From an uncultured Rothia sp. (lineage in GTDB: Bacteria > Actinomycetota > Actinomycetes > Actinomycetales > Micrococcaceae): a DNA stretch of 14,455 nt. The DNA lies in contig CAMIIP010000033.1 in the NCBI GenBank assembly GCA_946222285.1, forward strand, positions 1 through 14,455, in the 5' to 3' direction. The translations under genes and the position numbers were made by a program. Positions 1 through 7,077 of the stretch are shown here, piece after piece; the first letter of the stretch is position 1; each line of letters opens with the position of its first letter. The notes beneath the pieces are model-generated. The model did not search any database. It saw only the letters and a program-made list of their open reading frames with translations, and was not told where the DNA came from.

Positions 1-48
1 CCGTCCCCGCGCTGACGCGCTCCCGCCCTCGCAAGCTCAGGCGATTCC

Positions 49-87
49 GCGCAATTTTTGTTTCCTCGCGCGCTCGGAAAATTGCGC
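49..87. repeat. Inverted repeat at the corA 3' end
   Basis: Ten bases at 49-58 (GCGCAATTTT) are the exact reverse complement of 78-87 (AAAATTGCGC), with a 19-base loop that contains a further TTTCC/GGAAA pairing option. The hairpin touches the corA stop codon (87-89). Read on the minus strand it is not followed by a run of T, so it is not a classic intrinsic terminator. It could stabilise the corA 3' end or be a weak or Rho-assisted stop. The rest of bases 1-48 shows nothing I can assign. Confidence 0.5.
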
Positions 88-1109
88 TACATCCACCCCT
101 TTTTCTTGAACCCAAAGTATAGAGCCACCGAGGTCGCCACCATCAAAAGAAGCGCCGCCGGGTAGCCAAAAGCCCAGTGTAGCTCGGGCATATCGTCAAA
201 GTTCATGCCGTAGATGGAGCCAATAATGGTGGGTGCTACGAGAATAGCTGCCCAACCGGAGATACGTTTCATATCATCGTTCTGGCGTTCTGCCACGATA
301 ATACTGTTGACTTCCAGGGCGTTTTGCAAGGTAGAGCGTAGATCGTCAATACGGTCATTTACTTGAATAGCGTGGTCTTTGACATCGCGGAACCGGCGAA
401 CGTCGTCCACCGCTTCTTGTTTGCCTTCGGCATCGTGGGCGCTCGCCAGTGCACGCACCCGCTCCATGAGTGTATCGAGCATGGCAACCAGGGGTTTGCT
501 GGCGCGTTTGAAGTCTGCCGCCTCGTTCAATAGCGTGTAAATGCGTTGGGATACCCCGGAAGTATCGGTCGATTCGGAAGTGAAGAGGGCATCTTCAATT
601 TCGTCGCTGTCGTTCTCTAGTCCTTCGATTACGGGAAAGTAGCCGTCTACTACCGAATCTATCGCCGCATGCACCATGTCCCAGGGCGTTTTTAGGTCCT
701 CCATTTGAGAGGCAATATCCTGTAAGAGAGTTTTGACGTTCGACTGTTCCCGTAGAAAATCTTTCACAATCGTTACCAGAAAATTCTCGCCCATGAAGAG
801 GTGAATTTCGCCAAAGTGAATTTCTTCTTCTTGATCTAGGTAGACGGCGGGGCGCAGTACCAGAAAGTAGGTGTTACCGTAGCGATCGAGTTTAGCGCGC
901 TGGTGGCCTTCTGTTGAGTCTTCTACCGCGAGTTCGTTCATACCGAAGTGAGCGGTGAGGGCCTGCATATCGTCTTCGTTGGGGTCGCTGATTCCGATAA
1001 ACGCGGTGGCGTTTTCATGGTTGTTCAGGGTATGCAGGGTGGATTCGAGGGAATCTGATTCGGCAGAGGAATTGTTGGGGTAGTTCACGGTATTTACGAG
1101 AATCGGCAT
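87..1109 (-). CDS. corA: CorA-family magnesium/divalent cation transporter
   Basis: Predicted 340-residue inner-membrane channel for Mg2+ (possibly Co2+/Ni2+). It has a long acidic, helix-rich cytoplasmic domain (about residues 1-275) and two C-terminal membrane helices (about 281-300 and 314-333). The diagnostic signature sits between them as YGMNF, with GMN at residues 301-303, and the chain ends in a short basic tail (FKKKGWM). Family members usually have 310-370 residues, so this is full length. The frame stays open upstream to 1370, but that extension runs into the divergent MFS gene and is low in family-like sequence, so I place the start at the ATG at 1109. No Shine-Dalgarno lies at normal distance; a GGCAGG is about 14 bases away. 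A TATAAT (minus strand, 1119-1114) lies 4 bases before the ATG, which suggests a leaderless or nearly leaderless message. The Mg2+ preference is family knowledge, not visible here. Confidence 0.93.
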   Translation of the reverse strand: MPILVNTVNYPNNSSAESDSLESTLHTLNNHENATAFIGISDPNEDDMQALTAHFGMNELAVEDSTEGHQRAKLDRYGNTYFLVLRPAVYLDQEEEIHFGEIHLFMGENFLVTIVKDFLREQSNVKTLLQDIASQMEDLKTPWDMVHAAIDSVVDGYFPVIEGLENDSDEIEDALFTSESTDTSGVSQRIYTLLNEAADFKRASKPLVAMLDTLMERVRALASAHDAEGKQEAVDDVRRFRDVKDHAIQVNDRIDDLRSTLQNALEVNSIIVAERQNDDMKRISGWAAILVAPTIIGSIYGMNFDDMPELHWAFGYPAALLLMVATSVALYFGFKKKGWM

Positions 1110-1113
1110 GACT

Positions 1114-1119
1114 ATTATA
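1114..1119 (-). promoter_or_regulatory. Candidate -10 box for corA (possible leaderless start)
   Basis: Read on the minus strand the bases form a perfect TATAAT hexamer, ending 4 bases before the corA ATG. An overlapping TTAATA (1123-1118) lies 8 bases away. I see no convincing -35 at 16-18 bases. With either hexamer, transcription would begin at or within a few bases of the start codon. Position and match are seen; promoter activity is inferred. Confidence 0.4.
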
Positions 1120-1200
1120 TTAACCTGCCCGTTGCTCACTGCTGGTATCGTGGTGCGCTGGCGCTGAAAGGCGTAGCGAGAGAGCGAAAGTGGAGGTTTT

Positions 1201-2388
1201 ATGCAGGAAAAAGTGTTGAGAGCGCCCGGCATGGTTTCTATTGTTGCTACTTTTGCCTCGGTGATTGCCAGCCTTTCTCTACTGATTCCTGCTTCTCCTG
1301 CCTGGGTGGCCTTCGGTGGCGCTGGCTCGACGGGCGCAGGTTCGGTTACCGCGACCCTGATGGCGGTCACGGTTGCTACTCAGTTATTCGCAGTCCGGGC
1401 TCTCCTTGCTCGATTCGGCTGGGCTAAAACTTTGGTGGCGGGCACGCTTTTGATGGGCTTGGGATCACCGCTTCAGGTGATTTCTCCCGATCTCACTCTT
1501 GCCCTTCTTAGCTCTGCCCTGCGCGGCATCGGCTTTGGCATCGTGACGGTTTGTGGTTCGACGGCGTTGAGCATCCTCATTCCCGCTGCCCAACGTGGCA
1601 GAGCTGTTGGTATCTACGGGTTAGCTGCGGCGATTCCGCAGATGATTCTTACTCCTAGTGCACCCTGGCTCATTGAAGTTTTGGGCTTCCGCGCGGTGCT
1701 TACCCTGGGCGTGGTTGCTGTTTTCGGTGCTCCTTTTGCCCTGCATTTGGGCAGAATTGTGGACGCGCGGATAGCGGCTGCACCCGCCGCCGAACCCGAT
1801 TCGCAGGGTGGAGCGGGCGGCATCGTCCGACTGATTTGGCCCGCACTTTTGACTCTGACGCTGGTAACTGCCGCCGGGGGTGCCTTTATGACCTTTGCGA
1901 TTGACCTTGCGCCTACGGCGCTGTGGGCGTCGGTAGCTTTGCTCTGTTTGACTGTGATGGCAACTCCTACCCGTTTTTGGGGCGGTTCGCTCTCGGACCG
2001 GTTTGGTACTCGCGTGCTCATGACTCCGGCGCTGGCGCTTGCGGCGGTGGGCATGGCGCTAGTTGGCTGGTCGGTGGCGGCGGCAGGAACCCCGCGCCTG
2101 GTATTGCTCGTGGCTGGTGCTCTTTTGATTGGATTCGGCTATGGTTTTCTGCAGTCTGTAACGATGGTTCGTGCTCTCAATGACGCCGGACCAACGAACA
2201 ATGCTCGTGCGTCGGTGGCATGGAACGCTAACTTCGACGTGGGTACGGGGCTGGGCGGACTCGCTGTGGGAGCTATGGCTCAGGCGGTTGGCTTCTCTGC
2301 CGCTTGGTGGATTTGGGCAGTATTGGTGGTGTTGGCGGTAGCGGTCATGGCCATGAGGGATTTCAGAAAACCGCGCCAAGCTACTTAG
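1201..2388 (+). CDS. Major facilitator superfamily (MFS) transporter
   Basis: A 395-residue, very hydrophobic protein with about 12 predicted membrane helices in two halves. The halves are separated by a cytoplasmic loop at about residues 185-208 that is rich in Ala, Glu and Gly. An MFS motif-A-like loop is visible in the second half (GGSLSDRFGTR, about 261-271), and a degenerate one in the first half (about 70-76, ARFGWAK). The start is well supported: GGAGG at 1192-1196 lies 4 bases before the ATG. It diverges from corA with 91 bases between the starts. The next gene begins 47 bases after its stop on the same strand, so it may be co-transcribed with the glycosyltransferase, although nothing in the sequence proves that. 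The substrate cannot be read from the sequence; a drug or small-metabolite exporter is typical of this length class. Confidence 0.9.
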   Translation: MQEKVLRAPGMVSIVATFASVIASLSLLIPASPAWVAFGGAGSTGAGSVTATLMAVTVATQLFAVRALLARFGWAKTLVAGTLLMGLGSPLQVISPDLTLALLSSALRGIGFGIVTVCGSTALSILIPAAQRGRAVGIYGLAAAIPQMILTPSAPWLIEVLGFRAVLTLGVVAVFGAPFALHLGRIVDARIAAAPAAEPDSQGGAGGIVRLIWPALLTLTLVTAAGGAFMTFAIDLAPTALWASVALLCLTVMATPTRFWGGSLSDRFGTRVLMTPALALAAVGMALVGWSVAAAGTPRLVLLVAGALLIGFGYGFLQSVTMVRALNDAGPTNNARASVAWNANFDVGTGLGGLAVGAMAQAVGFSAAWWIWAVLVVLAVAVMAMRDFRKPRQAT

Positions 2389-2435
2389 ATATCATTAGAG
2401 TTAAACCGTTCTAAAACTCCGTGGGAAAGAAGAAG

Positions 2436-3413
2436 ATGCAAGATTCATCTGTTGCCGTTATTGTGCGTACTAAAGATCGTCCCCGTTTTTTAGAGCGTGC
2501 GCTGGCGAATATTGCTGAACAGACCTATCCCCAGATACATACCGTGGTGGTCAATGACGGCGGTGACCCCGCGCTCGTCGACCGACTGGTCGAGGAATCT
2601 GCTCTTACCGATACGCAGGTGATTCACCATGAAACCAACCTGGGTATGGAGGTCGCCTCTAACGTGGGGATTCGCGCCAGCGAGTCCACATTTATCGCGA
2701 TTCACGACGACGATGATCTCTGGGAACCCACCTTTCTCGAAAAAACCGTTGTTGCGTTGCAGAAAAATGACGACGTGATGGTCGTCGTCCGTACCGACGA
2801 ATATTTTGAGAGAATTACCGAAAACGGTTTTGAATTTGTGGAATCACGTCCCTTCTGGGAATACCTACAGGGCGTGAACGTCATTGATTACTTCCGCATC
2901 AATCGTGCGGTGCCCATTGGTATTCTCTACCGCCGCTCGCTTCTGGAAGAAGTGGGCTACTACAAGGAAACCCTGCCCGTGGTGGGCGACTGGGAATTCA
3001 ATATTCGTGTTGCTTCTGCCCACCCGGTGCTTTTCCTTGATGAAAACTTAGCGCACTGGTCTAAGCGCCTAGATGCTAGCGGCACCGATTCGAATAGTGT
3101 CTACACGGCAGCTAATCAGCATAAGTATTACGACGCGCGGGTGCGGAGCGACGCCGTCCGCGACCATCTTGCCCAGGGCGCCCACCCTGCCCCTTACTTC
3201 TATAACGCTCATTTAGCGAATGAGGTACAAGAGGCGGTTCTACAGAGCCATGGGTTGCTTCACGAAGTACTTGAAAAGTTGGACCGTATTGAAGCCAAGC
3301 AACAGGAACAAGACGAGCGGTTAGCGCGTATGGAGCGCGCGCTATCCTTAAAAAACCGGGTAAGCTCGCTTGCCTCAAAAATTCAGCGTTTCAATCCACG
3401 GGGCGGTCAATAA
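2436..3413 (+). CDS. Family 2 glycosyltransferase with C-terminal coiled coil
   Basis: A 325-residue GT-A fold transferase that would move a sugar from a nucleotide-sugar donor to a surface or exopolysaccharide acceptor in the cytoplasm. Visible landmarks are the N-terminal VAVIVRTKDRP strand (about 6-16), VVVNDGG (37-43), the metal/nucleotide DxD region IHDDDDLW (89-96), and GDWEFNIR (184-191), where family members carry the catalytic acidic residue. Residues about 274-318 form a charged heptad-like helix (EVLEKLDRIEAK onward) followed by a basic tail. I chose the ATG at 2436 over the GTG at 2421: the GTG has no ribosome-binding sequence, while the ATG follows a purine-rich AAGAAGAAG stretch and the family-like sequence starts right after it. 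Its stop codon directly abuts the pyruvyl transferase start, which implies a shared transcript and pathway. No membrane span is visible. The sugar specificity is unknown. Confidence 0.9.
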   Translation: MQDSSVAVIVRTKDRPRFLERALANIAEQTYPQIHTVVVNDGGDPALVDRLVEESALTDTQVIHHETNLGMEVASNVGIRASESTFIAIHDDDDLWEPTFLEKTVVALQKNDDVMVVVRTDEYFERITENGFEFVESRPFWEYLQGVNVIDYFRINRAVPIGILYRRSLLEEVGYYKETLPVVGDWEFNIRVASAHPVLFLDENLAHWSKRLDASGTDSNSVYTAANQHKYYDARVRSDAVRDHLAQGAHPAPYFYNAHLANEVQEAVLQSHGLLHEVLEKLDRIEAKQQEQDERLARMERALSLKNRVSSLASKIQRFNPRGGQ

Positions 3414-4925
3414 ATGAAAATTTTGGTTCTCTCAGACCTCGGTCAGCCCGTCTATCATGTAGGCGATGAAGCCATGGGTATAGCTGCCGCCGATGAAATG
3501 ACTGCCCGCGGTCATAAGGTAGTTTTTGCTACTCGCTCCGCTGAACATTCACAGCAGATGATTGGAACGGGCGCGGGCTACATTCCCACTCTCGAATTTC
3601 CTTGGCCGCCGGCGGAGCGCGAGGTTTTTCTCGACGATTTGCGCCGCTACCTTTTCCACGAGGAACGTTCTGACCCTGCAAGCGAACAACAGCTTCGCTT
3701 TGATCGTTTCGTTGCTGATGTATCCAGCGTTGATGCCGTGCTAATTGCTGGCGGCGGCAATATGAATTCGCGCTATGGCTGGTTGTTATATGAGCGTGCC
3801 GCCCTCGCTATGACTGCGCGATTCTTGGGCAAACCCTTGGTTGTCTCGGGGCAATCCGTAGGGCCGGTGCTGACCGAGCACGATGCGCATATTCTCACCG
3901 AACTCTTGAACTCTGCACAGCTGGTGGGCATGCGCGAGCAGACCTCGCAGACATGGTGCGCTGAGCGCGGTATCGTCTCAACCGCTGGCATCGACGATGC
4001 CGTTTTCTACCGACCACAGCAGCGCACGCTCGCAGGTTCTCCCACTTTTGAGAATTTCCCCGAGGGCGATTACCTCAGCGTTACCCTCAACGGTTTGAGC
4101 GAGAAACAAACCGAACGAATTGCCGCCTTACTGGATCGGATTTTCGTATCCACGGGCCTACGTAGCGTATTCGTGCCCCACATGGGCAACCCCGAATTTC
4201 AGGACGGCGACGTACACACTCACTCTGCCGTTGCCGCACTCATGGAATCACCCACCACGGTGGTTCCGCTTGTCCACGCCGATCAAGCCGCAGAACTGCA
4301 CCGCCGCGCGTCAATCGTGCTCACCACTCGCTACCACCCCGCTGTGCTAGCTATGGCTTACGGCGTGCCCGCGATGGGGCTGATTCCCGATGCCTTTACC
4401 GATATTCGTTTGAGCGGTGCCCTGGCACACTTTGGGTTGGAAGATTTCGCTATCCCGTTGGCTCTGCTGACCGCCGAATCAACCTTTGAAGCTTTCTCAG
4501 AATTGGTAGAACGTCGCAGCTATCTCAGCGAACAGTTGCGTCCCCGAGGGGAGCAACTGCGCGAGTTCGAAAGCAAGTGGTGGGACGACGTCGCCGCCAC
4601 CTTCGCCGGGGAAAGGGTAAGCCCAGAGGGCGTGAGCCGGGCTGATTCGCTCTCTAGTGCGGGGCGCTCACAGGAGAACTCAGGCTGGCAGAAATTCAAT
4701 AGTGAGATTCGAGCAGAGTTCTCGGCACTTTCTCTTGAAGCTCACCAGGCAGAGGCGAACCTGGATCGTGCGCTGACCTGGGATGCGGTTCATGTAAGAG
4801 AGCGAGATGAATTCCGATCCTCAACCGAAGCGCTGAACGCGGCTAGACGTAGAGGTGTTCAGGGGTATCTCCGGCGGGTTAATACTGCTCGAAGAGTCAT
4901 CCTTAACCGGCTATTCCGCCGCTGA
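3414..4925 (+). CDS. Polysaccharide pyruvyl transferase family protein
   Basis: A 503-residue protein whose first ~385 residues fit the polysaccharide pyruvyl transferase family (CsaB/WcaK type). That family adds ketal-linked pyruvate from phosphoenolpyruvate to a sugar of a cell-wall or capsular polymer. Signatures seen: VGDEAMGIA at about 16-24, IAGGGN at 111-116, SGQSVGP at 145-151 and TTRYHPAVLAMAYGVPA at 304-320. The family is usually 330-420 residues long. The extra ~115 residues here hold a low-complexity Ser/Gly linker (about 400-425), a charged helix (about 427-480) and a strongly basic amphipathic end (RRVNTARRVILNRLFRR). The latter could seat the enzyme on the membrane or on its partner. 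The ATG follows the upstream TAA with no gap, with a GGGGCGG as a likely ribosome-binding site, so translation is probably coupled to the glycosyltransferase. Pyruvylation itself is inferred from the family, since some members have other sugar-phosphate roles. Confidence 0.87.
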   Translation: MKILVLSDLGQPVYHVGDEAMGIAAADEMTARGHKVVFATRSAEHSQQMIGTGAGYIPTLEFPWPPAEREVFLDDLRRYLFHEERSDPASEQQLRFDRFVADVSSVDAVLIAGGGNMNSRYGWLLYERAALAMTARFLGKPLVVSGQSVGPVLTEHDAHILTELLNSAQLVGMREQTSQTWCAERGIVSTAGIDDAVFYRPQQRTLAGSPTFENFPEGDYLSVTLNGLSEKQTERIAALLDRIFVSTGLRSVFVPHMGNPEFQDGDVHTHSAVAALMESPTTVVPLVHADQAAELHRRASIVLTTRYHPAVLAMAYGVPAMGLIPDAFTDIRLSGALAHFGLEDFAIPLALLTAESTFEAFSELVERRSYLSEQLRPRGEQLREFESKWWDDVAATFAGERVSPEGVSRADSLSSAGRSQENSGWQKFNSEIRAEFSALSLEAHQAEANLDRALTWDAVHVRERDEFRSSTEALNAARRRGVQGYLRRVNTARRVILNRLFRR

Positions 4926-4949
4926 ATCAGGATTTGTTACGCTTAAACG

Positions 4950-5162
4950 ATGAACCCTTTAGCACTTAACGGTTGGGAAATATTCCTAACCATTATTGGT
5001 CTTGTTCATCTTATTTTGCTTGTTGTTGCCATTTTTCGAGTTGGGTTTGATAAATGGCTGACACCTGAGCACAGGGTGCTTCTGCTTCTTGCTTCGATTC
5101 TCATACCAGTTATTGGCCCGGTCTTTAGTCTGCTGATAACGTTTAAAACCAATAAAAAGTAG
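4950..5162 (+). CDS. Small membrane protein, PLDc_N-like
   Basis: A 70-residue protein with two hydrophobic helices (about 9-31 and 43-64) separated by a short charged loop (FDKWLTPEHR) and ending in Lys-rich TFKTNKK. The second helix, with ILIPVIGPVFSLL, resembles the N-terminal domain of phospholipase D/cardiolipin synthase proteins (PLDc_N). In many actinobacteria that domain also occurs alone as a small protein of unknown function. No catalytic HKD motif is present, so it is not an enzyme. The gene is strikingly AT-rich: bases 4981-5040 have about 20 G/C of 60, unlike the neighbouring glycan genes. There is no ribosome-binding site at normal distance. A TACGCT at 4938-4943 lies 6 bases before the ATG, which would fit a leaderless start. 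Its TAG stop directly abuts the stop of the truncated DinB gene on the other strand. Confidence 0.68.
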   Translation: MNPLALNGWEIFLTIIGLVHLILLVVAIFRVGFDKWLTPEHRVLLLLASILIPVIGPVFSLLITFKTNKK

Positions 5163-5402
5163 CTATTCGCCGGTGGCAATCCGAACAAACCAAAAATCTT
5201 CTACGAACGCTAGATGCTTTGCCATACCAATCAGGCTCATACTGGATCTCAAGGGAGTCGAACGTAACTGCTTCTCGGAAAGACCCTTGAGTTTCCACGC
5301 AAAAGTGGCACGCAAAAAGTCAATGTAGCCCAGCAAAGTCTTCTCTTCGCCGGCGGAGAATTCGGGCTCTGGGCGCCCTTGCTCATCAATACGTTCTGTC
5401 AT
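5163..5402 (-). pseudogene. Truncated DinB/DUF664-family protein (N-terminal half)
   Basis: A 79-residue reading frame matching the first half of the DinB-like DUF664 family, four-helix-bundle proteins of about 160-175 residues that often depend on metal or mycothiol. The family-like stretch runs from residue about 12 (PEPEFSAGEEKTLLGYIDFLRATFAWKL) through LSLIG-like SMSLIGMAKHLAFVEDFWF at 55-73. It includes the first candidate metal-ligand His (HLAFVED), then stops. The second half, which carries the other His ligands, is missing. The stop codon sits exactly against the stop of the AT-rich small membrane gene, so the 3' half was probably lost in a rearrangement. The ATG at 5402 has no Shine-Dalgarno and lies inside a long inverted repeat. 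It is probably a non-functional remnant; a short functional protein cannot be excluded. Confidence 0.65.
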
Positions 5403-5429
5403 AGATCAGAGTCTATGGCAGAACGTATT
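5388..5429. repeat. Long near-perfect inverted repeat over a start codon
   Basis: The arms 5388-5404 and 5413-5429 are reverse complements over 17 bases except for one pair (T5399 against G5418). They extend by one more A:T pair (5405/5412) around a 6-base centre. The left arm contains, on the minus strand, the ATG and first codons of the DinB remnant. The right arm contains on the plus strand a mirror copy, ATG-GCA-GAA-CGT-ATT. Neither side is followed by a T run, so it is not an ordinary intrinsic terminator. It lies 23 bases after the purA stop, so it would also form in a purA read-through RNA. Confidence 0.75.
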
Positions 5430-5451
5430 CACGAGGAAGAAGTGCTAGACC

Positions 5452-6741
5452 TTAGTCCTTAATCAGATCGCGCACCACAATGGTCTGTTCGCGACCGGGA
5501 CCAACACCGATTGCTGAGATGCGACAGCCGGAAAGTTCTTCCAACTTCTCCACGTAAAGGCGGGCATTCTTGGGCAAATCCTCAAGAGATTTAGCCTCAG
5601 TAATGTCTTCGGTCCAGCCATCAAAGTACTCATAGATAGGCTTAGCGTGGTGGAAATCGGTCTGGGTCATGGGCATTTCATCAAAGCGCACACCGTCTAC
5701 ATCGTAGGCAACGCATACGGGAATCTGCTCTAATCCGGTGAGAACGTCCAACTTAGTGATGAAGAGGTCGGTAAAGCCGTTAATACGTGCTGCTTGGCGT
5801 GCCAGCACGGCATCGTACCAACCGCAACGACGCGGACGACCGGTGTTCACACCGAACTCGCCGCCGGTTTTCTGTAGGAACTCGCCCATCTCGTCAAAGA
5901 GTTCGGTGGGGAAGGGGCCGGCACCTACGCGAGTGGTGTATGCCTTCTGAATACCAATCACGCGTGAGATGCGAGTGGGTCCAACGCCTGAGCCGACGCA
6001 CGCACCGCCAGAGGTGGGGTTGGAGGATGTCACGAAGGGGTAGGTGCCGTGATCGACGTCGAGGAAGGTAGCCTGACCGCCCTCCATGAGCAGGGTCTTA
6101 CCTTCGTCTAGAGCGTTGTTGAGAAGCTGGGTTGATTCCACAATCATGGGCTTGAGACGCTCGGCGAAAGACATGAAGTATTCGACGATTTCTTCGACTT
6201 CAACGTGACGGCGGTTGTAGACCTTCACCAGAAGTTCGTTCTTCTGCCGTAGTGAGCCTTCAACTTTTTGGCGCAGGATTGATTCATCGAGAATGTCTTG
6301 AACACGAATACCCAGACGTGCCACCTTGTCTTGGTAAGCGGGACCAATACCGCGACCGGTGGTGCCGATGGCGCGTTTGCCGAGGAAGCGTTCGGTCACC
6401 TTATCCATGGTCTGATGGTAGGGGGCCACCAGGTGGGCATTGGCTGAAATCTTCAGCTTTGAGGTGTCTGCACCACGCGCTTCGAGCCCGTCAATTTCTT
6501 CAAAAAGAGCCTCGGGATTGACCACCACACCGTTGCCAATCACGGGTACAGCGTTAGGGGAGAGGATGCCAGCGGGTAGCAGTTTTAGTTCAAATTTTTG
6601 ACCGTTGACCACAACGGTATGGCCGGCATTATTGCCGCCGTTAGGCTTGACTACATAATCAACCCGACCGCCGAGTAGGTCAGTTGCTTTGCCTTTTCCT
6701 TCGTCGCCCCACTGGGCACCGACAATCACAATCGCTGGCAT
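5452..6741 (-). CDS. purA: Adenylosuccinate synthetase
   Basis: Cytoplasmic enzyme that joins IMP and aspartate using GTP to form adenylosuccinate, the first committed step from IMP to AMP. At 429 residues it has the normal bacterial length. Conserved blocks are complete: the N-terminal loop WGDEGKGK (11-18, with the catalytic Asp13), NNAGHTVV (37-44, His41), the IGTTGRGIGPAY segment, GVGPTRI, and the long GPFPTEL...GRPRRCGWYD block near the C-terminal third. The last residues (GVGPGREQTIVV) are also family-typical. The frame is open to 6783, but the start at 6741 is clear. An AAAGGAG lies 10 bases upstream, and PurA proteins begin at this methionine (MPAIVIVGAQ). It diverges from the SLH protease. 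A possible weak promoter on the minus strand is TTGAAT (6872-6867), 17 bases, TATCAC (6849-6844), giving a leader of about 95 bases. Confidence 0.98.
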   Translation of the reverse strand: MPAIVIVGAQWGDEGKGKATDLLGGRVDYVVKPNGGNNAGHTVVVNGQKFELKLLPAGILSPNAVPVIGNGVVVNPEALFEEIDGLEARGADTSKLKISANAHLVAPYHQTMDKVTERFLGKRAIGTTGRGIGPAYQDKVARLGIRVQDILDESILRQKVEGSLRQKNELLVKVYNRRHVEVEEIVEYFMSFAERLKPMIVESTQLLNNALDEGKTLLMEGGQATFLDVDHGTYPFVTSSNPTSGGACVGSGVGPTRISRVIGIQKAYTTRVGAGPFPTELFDEMGEFLQKTGGEFGVNTGRPRRCGWYDAVLARQAARINGFTDLFITKLDVLTGLEQIPVCVAYDVDGVRFDEMPMTQTDFHHAKPIYEYFDGWTEDITEAKSLEDLPKNARLYVEKLEELSGCRISAIGVGPGREQTIVVRDLIKD

Positions 6742-7077
6742 GAAAAATTTACTCCTTTGAGTGCGTACACCGCCGGATTTCACGGCGATGCGGTAATTTC
6801 GCCTCGTGTAAGACAGAAAACACCAACTTCCAGAATACCCTGTGTGATAAGGCGGAGCACAGCTGTATTCAAAAAAGGTAAAAACGACGACGGCGCAACG
6901 AAAATGGGGGGTGAAGTGCGCTATTTCTGGTCTGACTGGGAAAAAACTGAGAAATTTATTGTGTCTTGGGGCACAAATATGATTTTGTGCGGTCTAATGG
7001 AAAGCACCACCACATTAATTAATAGGGGCGCTGCTGAGCCACACGCTCGCAGAAACACCTACACCCAAGGAACTCTT
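6742..7077. promoter_or_regulatory. Divergent control region between purA and the SLH protease
   Basis: These 336 bases hold no convincing gene. Toward purA there is the AAAGGAG ribosome-binding site at about 6752-6758, a small CGCCG/CGGCG hairpin (6771-6775 with 6783-6787) and a weak promoter candidate near 6844-6872. An ACAGCTGT palindrome lies at 6859-6866, inside that promoter spacer. Toward the protease there is an operator-like palindrome at 6971-6990, an AT-rich TTAATTAATA stretch at 7015-7024 that could also be a -10, and AAGGA at 7067-7071, 6 bases before the ATG. The frame of the protease is open across the region but has no family-like sequence there. Confidence 0.6.
6971..6990 (+). 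promoter_or_regulatory. Operator-like palindrome enclosing a -10-like hexamer
   Basis: GCACAAA (6971-6977) and TTTGTGC (6984-6990) are exact inverted copies, and the 6 bases between them read TATGAT, a 5-of-6 match to the -10 consensus. The site lies 88 bases before the protease start. The size and symmetry fit the binding site of a dimeric repressor that would block RNA polymerase. A good -35 (a TTATTG lies near 6956) is not obvious, so the promoter part is uncertain. Confidence 0.45.

Noticed and set aside
1110..1370. N-terminal extension of the CorA reading frame
   Set aside because: It overlaps the 5' part of the divergent MFS gene, is Pro/Ala-rich without CorA similarity, and the MFS start has a good ribosome-binding site.
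1614..2379. Antisense and alternate-frame open readings within the MFS gene
   Set aside because: They follow from the GC-rich codon pattern of the real gene; the translations are low-complexity Ala/Ser/Arg or His/Arg-rich with no domain.
2421..2435. GTG start for the glycosyltransferase
   Set aside because: No ribosome-binding sequence precedes it, and the added MGKKK is not family-like.
6742..6783. 14-residue N-terminal extension of PurA
   Set aside because: AAAGGAG lies at proper distance from the ATG at 6741, and PurA proteins start at that methionine.
6757..7077. 107-residue N-terminal extension of the protease
   Set aside because: The signal peptide begins at 7078 after an AAGGA site; the extension would put the signal peptide inside the protein and spans the promoter region.
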